Origin: Haemaphysalis longicornis
Lineage: Eukaryota > Arthropoda > Arachnida > Ixodida > Ixodidae
Assembly (NCBI GenBank): GCA_013339765.2
Contig: CM023449.1
Location: forward strand, 116,314,984 to 116,378,983
Length of the DNA: 64,000 nucleotides
Direction of reading: 5' to 3'
A model generated the notes under the pieces. The model was not told the DNA's origin. It did no database searches and worked only from the letters and a program-made list of their open reading frames with translations. Below are positions 47,243-56,955 of this stretch, piece after piece. Position numbers and translations under genes: made by a program. Every line of letters starts with the position of its first letter. Within the stretch, counting starts at the first letter, position 1.

Positions 47243-48420
47243 GGTCTGCCTCAGTGCGCGCAGAAAAGCGGCGCGACTCGCCAACGGAGTAGCCAAAAAG
47301 GGACAGCCGAGCTCAATAGTCGGGTTAGCTATTTCAGGGGAACGAGACCCGTGACTCTAGAATGACCGGGCAATGTGGCCAACTCAGGAGCTGTGCGAAC
47401 AAGTGGCCTTGCAGTACGGCGTACGCCCGTCAGAAGGGTAGGGGCGAGGGTAGCTTGGAAGAGGACGTTCGTTGTGGGGACCGGTTGATCTGAACCCTTG
47501 TCGGAACGAAGGACTGATAGCGCCCACGGGGTGAACGTCCATATTTCCTATTTTGCCCAGCACAAGCTTCTCTACTGCGGCAATGGTGTGGAGCTTATTT
47601 CTATTTGTGGGTATGTCGCCGCAGTACTGAAAGTCATAGCCTCCATTTATCGAAGGAGAATTTTGGTTAGATGCCCATCTTGCTTGCGTTGAAGACGCGC
47701 TGATCGGGTTGCATCTCACGACCAAGATGTCGCTGGATGAAATGGTGTGCTCTACGGTGCCCTTTGGCCTCCTGGAATCACCTACATTCGAAGACGCCAA
47801 GGTTACACTGGATGGTGTCTACAGTTGCAGTCTTCGAAAATGCGAAGGCGAAGTACCTCATATACTTTGTCATTCAGCATGTGACCCACTCTCGGCCAGC
47901 GCATAATGCAGTGAACCTCGAGCAAAGGACCAAGCCGTCCTCGATGTGAGCCATATGAAGTTCAGTCGAAACCTGGGCGCGATGCAAGGCTCCTTTCGGG
48001 CAGCACGTTGGCGATCTAGAGATGTCCAGCAGCTTCTCTCTGCACACTTCCCACATGGTCAGCTCGAGGTCGCGAGTCTTGAACCGTATGCGCTCGCACC
48101 TGTCAGGTAACATGTAACAATGCCCAGCAAGACCGTAGCATCGAACCTGTCGCGAGCGCTGACATGCTCGAACAGACGGAGCCAGTCGTTCACATTGATG
48201 TCATCCGTGCCGGAGATTTTGCCAGGCTCCCGAGAATGAGAGACGATGACGAGCGGTTTCGTCGACGCAGTCTCTCAATCACCAAGAATCGAAGCTCCGT
48301 GGTGGATGCAGCGTGTTCGGGAAAGTAATCCGGGATCAGTTATAGGCACCGAGTGCGAAACGTCAACCAAGAGTTTTACGAAACGGCGTGATGACGTTAC
48401 ATGATGATGAAGATGGATTT
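47243..48420 (-). mobile_element. Ty3/gypsy-like element, gag part (decayed)
   Basis: On the - strand from about 48230: SGTDDINVNDWLRLFEHVSA, then YLTG, TMWEVCREKLLD, STELHMAHIEDGLVLC and TKYMRYFAFAF...TVDTIQC. This is the usual order in gypsy gag (capsid-like region). A degraded CX2C...GHIA knuckle (YCKATCSHSS, VGHIARSF) follows near 47420-47330. Stops and frameshifts are present. It continues on the far side of LINE-E with the protease at 44111. No 5' LTR was identified; the upstream end meets an ATG-rich tract near 48405. Confidence 0.7.
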
Positions 48421-48424
48421 ATAA

Positions 48425-51345
48425 AATAAAAAAACCGAGGACGGACTCTGCTGTAGCGCCGCAGATGACAGCTTGCCTAACCTGGCTCAGAACATTCTCT
48501 TCGTCGTCACTCACGAGTGATGCCCGCAGAGGTCCAGGGTACCATGTGGTCGTCATGACCTCTTCAATAACCATCTAACTGGACTTGCGTGTCGGAACAA
48601 AAACATTTTTTTGTTCAAGTGATAAGAATTCGCTATCATTCGTCAAAAACCAATTCGTGCACTGCAAATTAGGTTACAACTTCACCACAGCGCATAACAT
48701 TTACCAGCCTATTAAAAGAGAAAGACAAATATAATATGCTTTACGCCGAAGGACCTTTCACATATCGACAGCACTCAACAGGGCTGTTGACTTGACAGAA
48801 CCTATTTGAGAGATTAAGCGCTTGGCTTTATGTCCCAATATAACGGGCTTAATTGCGGACCTATTTCCTTATTACGTCATAAATATGACATCGTTCTTGC
48901 CTAGGCCAGTCATACTTAATCCAAGTACTGGCAGACAGAGAACGAAGTCCATGTCCAGACATCTTTTTTAAATCGCTCACGATCCGTTTCCATCACTTTC
49001 GCATAACATACCATCAACTTTCATTGCCCAAGACTCACCTAAAAGGCGCCGTCGAAAGCAGCACGCAGAAGGACCGTCTCAGGCGGCCACTCATCTTGGA
49101 TATTGCAAGAGCCGAATGTCGGCTTGAGCGCAACGAAGTGCTCGTCACGAAAGACTGCGCACAATTTGCATCGCCCCAGGACGTCTCGATCTGGCGAGTC
49201 TTGTGGCCCCCCGCTAGCTCCCGCCGCGCCAGAGCGAAGACCTCCTTCGGCTGGTCTTTTTTTTTTTTGCGTAGTTTATTTTTAGTCGGAATGGAAAATG
49301 AGATATAGTTGTTAGGTTAGTAACCTTTCTTCGAAACTGTGCCAGGCTAACAGGCTTTTCATACCGCTTTCTTTCTGACGCCTTCACTTTTTTTCGGGGC
49401 AAGAAAGTTTATGTAAGATACGATCACCGCATGCCTCTTTGTACTCTGCTGTGGCAGACCCACTTCACTGAAGGTATCTTTATTATCCTCGAGCCCGAGC
49501 TGACGTATATTCGTACTACTCAACGTCCACACCAAAATGATGTGATCATTCCTCGATGCGTGCGTTCGTGCATACGGTAACTTTTTTCCTAATATATTCG
49601 TTTAAAATTAAAATTTGTTTCTTTATAATCATCACGGATACATTTCGTGTGAATTCCATTTATCGTTTTGCAGCGAGGGAGATAAGCAATCAGTGTATTC
49701 GTATTTCGGAATTCTTCCCTTCGCAAACTTATGCGTTTCTTACATAAAGTGAGTAAAGACGACTATTTCCCTAACATATTAGATTTGCGAACGCTACTCG
49801 AGCGAAACCATTTATTGTAACGCAACAGCTGAAACCATACGTACAGGAACGCTAACTTATAACCCAGATACGCGGGTGTATGAATTGGCGTCTGGGACAA
49901 ATGGCTTTCAAAATTTTAAGTGTAATTCGAGCTAGAAGGCGCATGGCAAATTTACACGACATTTCGCAAAAATGAAAGGCAGTCGAAAGCTTCCTCATTC
50001 GCCCGCCGTGGTTTTGTGCAGCATTGCGGCCAAGTTTTCTTCTTAATACATGACAAAAAAAACTTCAGAGGGTGAGTATGTCTGTTGTTTTTTTCGCGCA
50101 GTCGGCATCGAGAGTGCAAAGATACCTAGAAATTGCGAATTGAGCGATACAAAATTTAAACAAACAAAGATAAAACTTGCTCTTTTAAGTCCATCTTTAC
50201 TCAGAAATTATGTTTTTATTTGTAGCTTGCAGAAACTTCAACTGAGGGTACGAGCGTTCGCATTTTGACGGTGTTTGAGAACCTGGAAGGCCGGAATGGT
50301 GCTCCTCTCACGTAATTGGCACTTCAACTTAATATATTTGAGAAACGGCGTGCAGCACATCAATGGTGGCATTGAGTCGCATGAAATTCGGTTCGAAGAC
50401 CCTTAAAATGGCGGTCTAGCAGGGGTAACAGACAGCCGTTTGTCGACAAAGGGAGACATGCGGAAGAATTCTCCACGTCTGCCAGGGAAAATGCAGGCCA
50501 CTAATGTGCGCCAAACTTAGGCTTCAGCCTACGTTCCCCCAATGAGGCCCTTGTAGGCCGGTTCCAGTGCTACGCAAATACCATTACCGGAGTATCTCCT
50601 ACGAAGACTCACGACAACCTTATCACTTGGCGGTTCGCTAAACATGCGATCGGAAATAGTGTTTAGGGCACCTGTAACACTGCAACCTCTGTATACGCCT
50701 CGAGCTTTGCGATAGCTGCGCCGTCTTCCGGCTCTTACGGGAGTAGCGCTGCGTGGCTTATAGAGGCTGATGCAGTGTTTTGGTTCTGTGTCACTTTTTT
50801 TCGCCTTTCTGCGCCCTAAACAACTTGGTGATATGCACTTGAAAAAACAGCTGCGTTTTGGTAGAGTCCACGAACTCCAGCAAGAGGTATCCGGGGACGC
50901 GGTTCTGCGCTCTTCTAGGTCGCTCTTACGGGCGCGGGCGACGGCAGCAGCAAATCACCACTGTAACCTCCGAATACGTCAGGCACAAGTGAATTCTATT
51001 CTCGTCTCGTTTAGACATGATGCTGGCACAGTGAGCGGTTAATTTCGTTTTACAGCGCGGACAACGAATGTGGCATTGCTTTGAATATATACGTCGTAGA
51101 AAAATATGTTTCGTTGATGTGATTCCCCAATACCTGACAATAACGTGGGCCTTTTATGGGAATATAAGCCACGCGACAATGTTAAGTATATTCCAAGCCT
51201 GTGGTTAGTTAAATATGTCCCACTCACACCTTACAGCAAGGACCAAGGAAAGTTAATCAAACCACAGAAAAAAATGGTCTGTCAAGTCCGCGAGAAACAG
51301 TACAGCTAGAAAGGGAATAAAAAACCCCTTGCAGCTTCGGATATT
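48425..51345. other. No supported feature
   Basis: Mostly AT-rich. Frames of 60-94 codons carry no recognisable motif. A short T-rich tract lies at 49257-49270. Confidence 0.35.
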
Positions 51346-51349
51346 CCCA

Positions 51350-51763
51350 AGACGTTTGTCGAAACTTCAGCAGGGTAGTACTCACCATCTGCACAATAGC
51401 CGGCCGAATATTGGCGACACGTCTTTCTCGGTGGCTGGTGAAGCATCGCAAATATCACCCAACACAAATCGGGTTTCGTCATGGTCGCGGCACGGAAGAT
51501 GGTTTGGCGGTGTTGGCCCAAGACATCTTGAATGTCTCCTCCTACTGCCACGCCACTCGTACATAATTGCAAGCGATATTTCAAGGGCGTATAATAATCA
51601 AGCACATGACGCTATCATTCGTGCTATGCTCTTGGGCTGGTTATGCCGCCGCCTTTTTAAAAAGCCGTGAATTCGCTGTCCGTGCAGAGCGAAAGCCAGA
51701 AGGACTGTTTCACTCGGCCGGTTGTGTCCCCTTGGGAGCTGTGCTAACATCCATGCTTTTAAT
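51350..51763 (+). mobile_element. LINE-F copy 2, segment 1 (RT N-terminus)
   Basis: + strand: AGRILATRLSRWLVKH, TQIGFRHGRGTEDGLAVLAQDIL, IIASDISRAYNNQAHDAI and GAVLTSML in nearby frames, the fingers/palm part of the RT. It breaks in the LFN motif at TTTTAAT (51757-51763), where repeat X begins. Confidence 0.75.
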
Positions 51764-52505
51764 GACGATAGTCTTTCGTGGGTTGCTTGGACGGAAAATT
51801 TTCGTCTCTCTGTTTTTCTGTTTGTCTGTCTAGGTATCTGTCCGTCACTAGATTCAGCCACCCGGCCAAAGTAAAAACAGGTTCTGCACAATTGATTTAT
51901 ATACTCACCGCCAAATCTAAACGTCCAGGTGCGGTGACAATGTTCATACTTGTCAACATTGTTGAACAAGAAAAAAACATTGCGTAAATATCAGGTATAA
52001 AATCAACACATAAGTAATATTTGCAGTGTTGCTTTATTAAAATTCATGGATGCTTTATTTTCGCGATATACCCACTGCAGAAAAAAATTCCCTATTTCGC
52101 CTGCTGTTGCCCGCGTTACTATAGCTCCTGGCAGAATTTCAAGAGATCAAACGGCAACAGCAACCAAAGTTTTCACTAACTACGTTCCACGTTCCGCTTG
52201 GAACGTACGCGGAGCAGGGCAACGTGGTTCTCTAAACGTTGTAGTAGGGTGCATCAATTCACACGCGTTTCCGCCGTACGGCAGCGCTGGCATCGAGGCA
52301 TGCGGCCTGAAGCATATGAACGCGGTAAATTTAACTTAATTGTAGCAAACTCTAGCGTGTTTGTCTTGAGAGGGGTGAGACAGGAGAGGAACAGCGTAAG
52401 AGGTGAGCGGGAAGAGAAGGGAGGCATTTACTTGGCAGAGGCCACCCCGACGACCATCGTCTTTCACCGACGTTTGCAACGAAAGAAGAAGATACGCGGC
52501 TAATT
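51764..52505. mobile_element. Repeat X, copy B, inserted in LINE-F with TTTTAAT duplication
   Basis: The 742 bp unit matches copy A (8217-8928) along its length. TTTTAAT occurs at 51757-51763 and 52506-52512. Removing the unit and one TTTTAAT rejoins the LINE RT motif, reading ML-LFNIV-LARKLDTAPHTPF. No inverted termini and no coding capacity. Class unknown. Confidence 0.75.
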
Positions 52506-54140
52506 TTTTAATATTGTATTTATTCACTTAGCGCGGAAGCTTGACACTGCGCCGCACACACCCTTCCTCATCTACGCGGATGATGTCACAGAATGGTCGA
52601 CACACAAAAACGTACAGATACAGTATACGGCGCTGCAGAAGGCTCTTCAAGTTATCCAGGCATTTCCAGCGAAGGTTTGTTTACTTTCTCCGTCGAGAAG
52701 ACGAAGTACGTGACCGTCGCTAATAAAGCTGGCCGCAAGAATCTCGCCGTCCACCTTGGGTCTATACGCATAACCACTCATCAGCTTGCTGGAGCAAAAC
52801 AGCTCCGTATTCTGGGCCTGCATTTTCACCACGCTGGTACCGCTACAGGATTGCTGAAATCAGTGAGGCAAACGATGACAAATACCACTCACCTAACCCG
52901 CCGCATTGCACCAAAAGTGGGTGGTGCAAGAACCGACGTCGCTCGGAAGCTGGTGTGCGCTGTGCTCCAACCAAGATTAGTTTATGAAGCCCAGTTTCAG
53001 CGTCTCACCATTTGCCAACATGCTCAACTGGAAGCTATTAATAGAGAAACCGCGTGAGCCATCACCAGTCTCCCTCGCATAACCCCGATACCGGTCCTCC
53101 AGGAACAAGCTCAGATTCATACAATTGACGAGTTCATAAATCAACGCCGAGCTGTGCGCATGTGAAGGTATGCATGTCGGCAGAACGGCCATGCAGTGTA
53201 CGCCGTTTCGATCCGAGGACCTTGGCTCCTCCCGAAAGTCAGCATGACCTTCCACCATGGGGCTGTACGATTATAACCTCTAACAACACAATTCATATGC
53301 ACAAATGGCGGACCAATAAGGGTGAAGTACAGCTCTCTCCCCTCCCAAATAACCCGGGACCAAACGATCAATGCCTCCTCTACACCGACGCTCCATACAC
53401 AGGAGCACGTGGAGTCACAGCGTGGACCAAATCCACTCATCCGAGCATCGAAGGCCGTATTTCCTACGCCTCTGCCACATACATCACAGTCCTGCTGGAA
53501 TTTCAGGCTATACACAACGCCCTGCTGTGTGCAGCCCCCTCCAATGAAGCCTTGACAATCACCAATCTTAGTACCGACTATACGCAAGTGATCCACTACA
53601 TGAAACAGATTGCGCAGACCTCCATCATCTGCCAACGTATCCACCAGCTCCACAGCAAAATGTCATAAAAGGTGATTGTGTCGTGGGTCTCTTGTCACAC
53701 CAGTATTGTAGGTAACGAACGGGCTGACTTCCTGTCACCCAACTGTCCAGCCCCGTAATTCCCCGCGCAGCTCCCAAGTGACCCATGGGCCACACGAATG
53801 GCTGCAAAGGAGGATCTTTGACACCGAACGCCAGCTCTCATCCCTCCGTGTTGGGTTCTTCTCCCTCTCGACCTTACCAGGATGGAGAAGTTTGTACTAC
53901 GAAGGATCTGGCTGGGCGTGCCTCTTACTACTAACGTACAAGTGCATGGAAAGGGGACTTCCGAGGGCCCCTGAAATGTCCAACTTGATGTGATGAAACG
54001 GTTCCGGCAGGCGTTCACCCCCTATTAGGGACATCCCTGTAACTAAGGACATTCGAAGGAAATGTTTGATGGCAGCAGGCCTAAATTTGTGGCGAGACAC
54101 GCATTACCCTTGGTGGTGCCATGGTTCTGCCAACCGTTTT
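52506..54140 (+). mobile_element. LINE-F copy 2, segment 2 (RT, RNase H)
   Basis: RT resumes with LARKLDTAPHTPFLIYADDVTEW (52520-52600). The frame 52593-53057 holds LRILGLHFHHAG and CAVLQPRLVYEAQFQR, closely matching LINE-F copy 1. Degenerate RNase H follows (LLYTDAPY, TVLLEFQAIHNAL, VSCHTSIVGNERADFL, 53370-53740), then EKFVLRRIWLGVPLTT. Stops interrupt it. It is cut at 54140 by the 388 bp TIR element. Confidence 0.75.
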
Positions 54141-54528
54141 AAATGCGCATGCATTTCTTAGCCGCGCGTTGTCTTGCGTCGTTGAGCGGCGTGCGCCTAG
54201 CAACAGCTGTGGCGCGCGCCTAGCAACCGGAGCAGGTGCGGAGTAGCGGAGGGCAAGGGGGGAGGAGGAGCGCGCTCGGCGTGTGAGGGCGCTCGCATCG
54301 CGGAGCTCGGGGCGGAGAGAGAGCTCGCGCGCGGGCTGGCGCGGGTCTCTCTCTCCTCTCCGCGTACCCCTCTCCGCTCGCTGCGCATATAAATGCAGGG
54401 AGCGCGCGCCTCTCTCCGTGACTGCTTGCCGACTGGCGCCTTGATAGCGATAAAAGTCGGTGAAGTCGAATCCCTTGCGGCAACGATACCGCAAAGAAGA
54501 ATTCGGTGCACCCAATGCATTCGCATTT
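54141..54528. mobile_element. 388 bp element with 15 bp inverted termini and a TATA promoter-like core
   Basis: The left end is AAATGCGCATGCATT (54141-54155). The right end is its inverse with one change, AATGCATTCGCATTT (54514-54528). The interior is strikingly GC-rich, with GCGCGCGCCTAGCAAC repeated twice, a purine-rich/CTCTC block, and TATAAATGCAGGG at 54388. There is no coding frame with motifs. It interrupts LINE-F, whose C-terminal end resumes at 54529. The target duplication is not clear. Confidence 0.6.
54388..54393 (+). promoter_or_regulatory. TATA box in the 388 bp element
   Basis: TATAAA sits between GC-rich DNA upstream and CTCTCTCCGTGACTGC about 30 bases downstream, the layout of a Pol II core promoter. 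Activity is inferred only. Confidence 0.4.
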
Positions 54529-54668
54529 CCGCACGATCCCCTTCGGGGAGGTGGGGGGATTTTTTTTTTTGCTGGACTATACCCGGGAGGCCAACCTGGT
54601 TCCCTGGATATAGAGCGGACTGGCTTAATGTCTACTGAGCCTTGAGGCTATAAAATAAACGAAAAAAA
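54529..54668 (+). mobile_element. LINE-F copy 2, segment 3 (3' end)
   Basis: YPGGQPGSLDIERTGLMSTEP then a stop and ATAAAATAAACGAAAAAAAC, resembling the C-terminal end and short A-rich tail of a LINE. A T-rich run lies at 54560-54572. Confidence 0.5.
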
Positions 54669-55094
54669 CAACCACAACAAAACAACTACATACGAAATCC
54701 ACTGATATTTCGCAAGACATTGGGGAGGGGGGAGAGAGAGAGAATGCTTAACTACCCTTGTGTACAAATGGGGAGCAAAATCAAGGTAAGAACGTTTTAG
54801 TAGTCGCAAGCGCAAGCTGCGCGTTTACTTTCCTTTCGTTTTTTGGCGTCAACGAACAGCTGATCACTCGGCGGACGCATTTTTTAATTGTAGAGTAAGT
54901 AACTATACAGTAAGAGAGTTCACAAACGATAAAACGGTGTCATTGGAAGAGTGTGGCATTAGATAAGGCACTCTAATTACAGTTCCTGTAGGATTCTGCA
55001 AGATCCGTGTCATATGGCTATGTTTCGAAGAAATGGTTAGTCGCGGACGGGGATGACTCTGTCAGCCCGTAATAACACATATAAAAGCGAACAG

Positions 55095-55480
55095 ATTATT
55101 AGCTTAGAGGGACAACCTATTGACAGCGTTACATCACAGTAATTTCTCGGTGCCTTCTTTTACGAATATTTAGACTGGTCCTTTCACATCAGCCACTTAC
55201 AAAAAAGCATTCACCAAGCAGTTGGCATGCTCTGTACATTGCATCACCTGTTAGCAGTATGGTTACAAAAACAAATTTACTACACAACAATACACTCACA
55301 CCTTCAGTACTGCCTTCTTATATGGGGAACAACGACAAAAACGAACCTGAGCTAGCTCTATTTGTTACAAAAAAGAGAGCTCTCCGTTTAATTGAACTGC
55401 TGCCCTCTCGTTCACGTACAGCGGAACTTTCCCAAAAACATGAAGTGTTAAAAATTAATAATATCCGATTTTAAAATTCA
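55095..55480 (+). mobile_element. CR1/L2-like LINE fragment
   Basis: Read across one frameshift, the + strand gives LGAFFYEYLDWSFHISHLQK, IYYTTIHSHLQYCLLIWG, KKRALRLIELLPSRSRTAEL and KINNIRF. This matches the post-RT region of CR1/L2-type elements (YLG...HI..., lqYci.vWG, QkraiR). It is short and dead. Confidence 0.6.
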
Positions 55481-55584
55481 GTTATAGTAGTGTACAACGA
55501 CGTTAAATGTAGCCCTACAAAATTTTCATCAATCGATCAATCAATTAATCAATCGATCAATCTTTTCTGTCCTTTTGTATTTTT

Positions 55585-56220
55585 TTTGTTTTCTGAAATT
55601 TCTTTCGACCTAGTATTCCTAAGCTATTAAAACGATTAAATATCTTACGTCCGTCAATTATGCATTTTTCTAGAAATGCAGCCCCGTTACACGGTATGAG
55701 CATTTTCGCAGTTTTCTTTTATTCGTATTACCAATGTGCTTTTCTGGGTCTCTTTAGTTAAGTCTTCGTTTCTTGAAGGAGCTGTGTAAGATGCAAATTC
55801 TCTTATTTTGCATATTGCTTATTTAAGGTTTATTTCTGGTATTTTTTGGTTATTCGAAATTCAGCTATTATAACAATTCATGTCACTTTCCCCAATTATG
55901 CATTTCAGTTGATACGCAAAACGTTATTTGGTTTGCTCTTTCTCGCTATTTTTATTGGTAATTTGAAGGTTCTTTTCCCGGATTGTTTAGTTTAGTTCTC
56001 GTTTTGTTAACGAGCTGTATAAAGATGCTTATTTATGATTGTGTCAATTCATTTTTGTAAAAACATTATCTTCTCTTTTTCATATATTCTGTTTCTCTTT
56101 TTAATTTCATATGACCAGTTATCTCCTTTTGAGGTGGTATAAGAATTAAATGTGTTAGTTCCGCCAATTCCACCGTTTGTGCAAATGCACGACGTTACAA
56201 TGCCCTCGCACCGGGGGCAC
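55585..56220. repeat. Three diverged AT-rich tandem units of about 240 bp
   Basis: GATTAAAT..TTACGTCCGTCAATTATGCAT near 55634, CAATTCATGTCAC..CCAATTATGCATTTC near 55875 and GAATTAAATGTGTTAGTTCCGCCAATTCCACC near 56145 are equivalent. TTAGTTAAGTCTTCGTTTCTTGAAGGAGCTGT (55755) and TTAGTTCTCGTTTTGTTAACGAGCTGT (55990) are also equivalent. This may be the 3' UTR of the CR1-like element. Confidence 0.5.
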
Positions 56221-56229
56221 TCCGCAAAA

Positions 56230-56911
56230 AATGCTACATATTAAAACATTTTTGCTAGCATCGTGGCTAAGATTCAGTGCATGCTGTCATATAGCCAGTG
56301 CCGGGGCCTTCGCCTTCGTCAAGCTGAAAACTTCTTTGTCTTTTTTATGCAGACCTCTTTCAGGTGGTATTTTATCACGCAGCACTAGATTTCCGTAATC
56401 TATTATGCGCAAGGCGGCATCCCATTCCTAGGTGTCGTCTTTTAATGCCACCTTCTTGCTGAACACCACCATATCTTGAGAGACTTGAGTTTTATACATG
56501 TAGAAGTGTAGAACAAAGCTGGTCGAGGGACTTTGATTCGCTGGCCATTTTGTTTCGTTAATTTGCGTTCCGGTTTTTATCTTTAGTTTAGAGCAGACTA
56601 AGCCACTTCAAGATAAGTATCTAGTGACTGACGCCTGTAGATAAACTTCGCATATTTCGCTTATATCCAAAAACGCACATGATACGCTGCTGGCGCTGCC
56701 GCTATGTAGAGTGTCGACGTAGTAGCCGATATTTTCCTTTGAAACCAGTGAAGCTTTCTACGTCTCACTAATGGCGACCGCCCCGTCACCAAAACGTACT
56801 TCAGGAACGCCAACTTTACAAAATGGGTTTCACAAAACTGTGTTGATGTTAAACGAAGGCACATCAAGCACCTCAAGAAAAAATTGACGCAGCTTGCACT
56901 TGCGGTGCAAG
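56230..56911. other. No supported feature
   Basis: Nothing recognised between the tandem units and the LINE-H target site. Confidence 0.35.
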
Positions 56912-56921
56912 GCTGGAAAAA
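56912..56921. repeat. Candidate target-site duplication of LINE-H, left
   Basis: GCTGGAAAAA directly precedes the (GA)n terminus; its partner is at 62605-62614. Flanking bases differ on both sides, so the match is exactly 10 bp. Confidence 0.65.
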
Positions 56922-56955
56922 GAGAGAGAGAGAAAAGACCTTTATTCGGCCGAAG

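Noticed and set aside
47709..47906. + strand frame containing VPFGLLESP, resembling the PFGL motif of gypsy RT
   Set aside because: The opposite strand reads as gypsy gag over the whole region, in the right order with the protease beyond LINE-E. The + strand resemblance is a coincidence.
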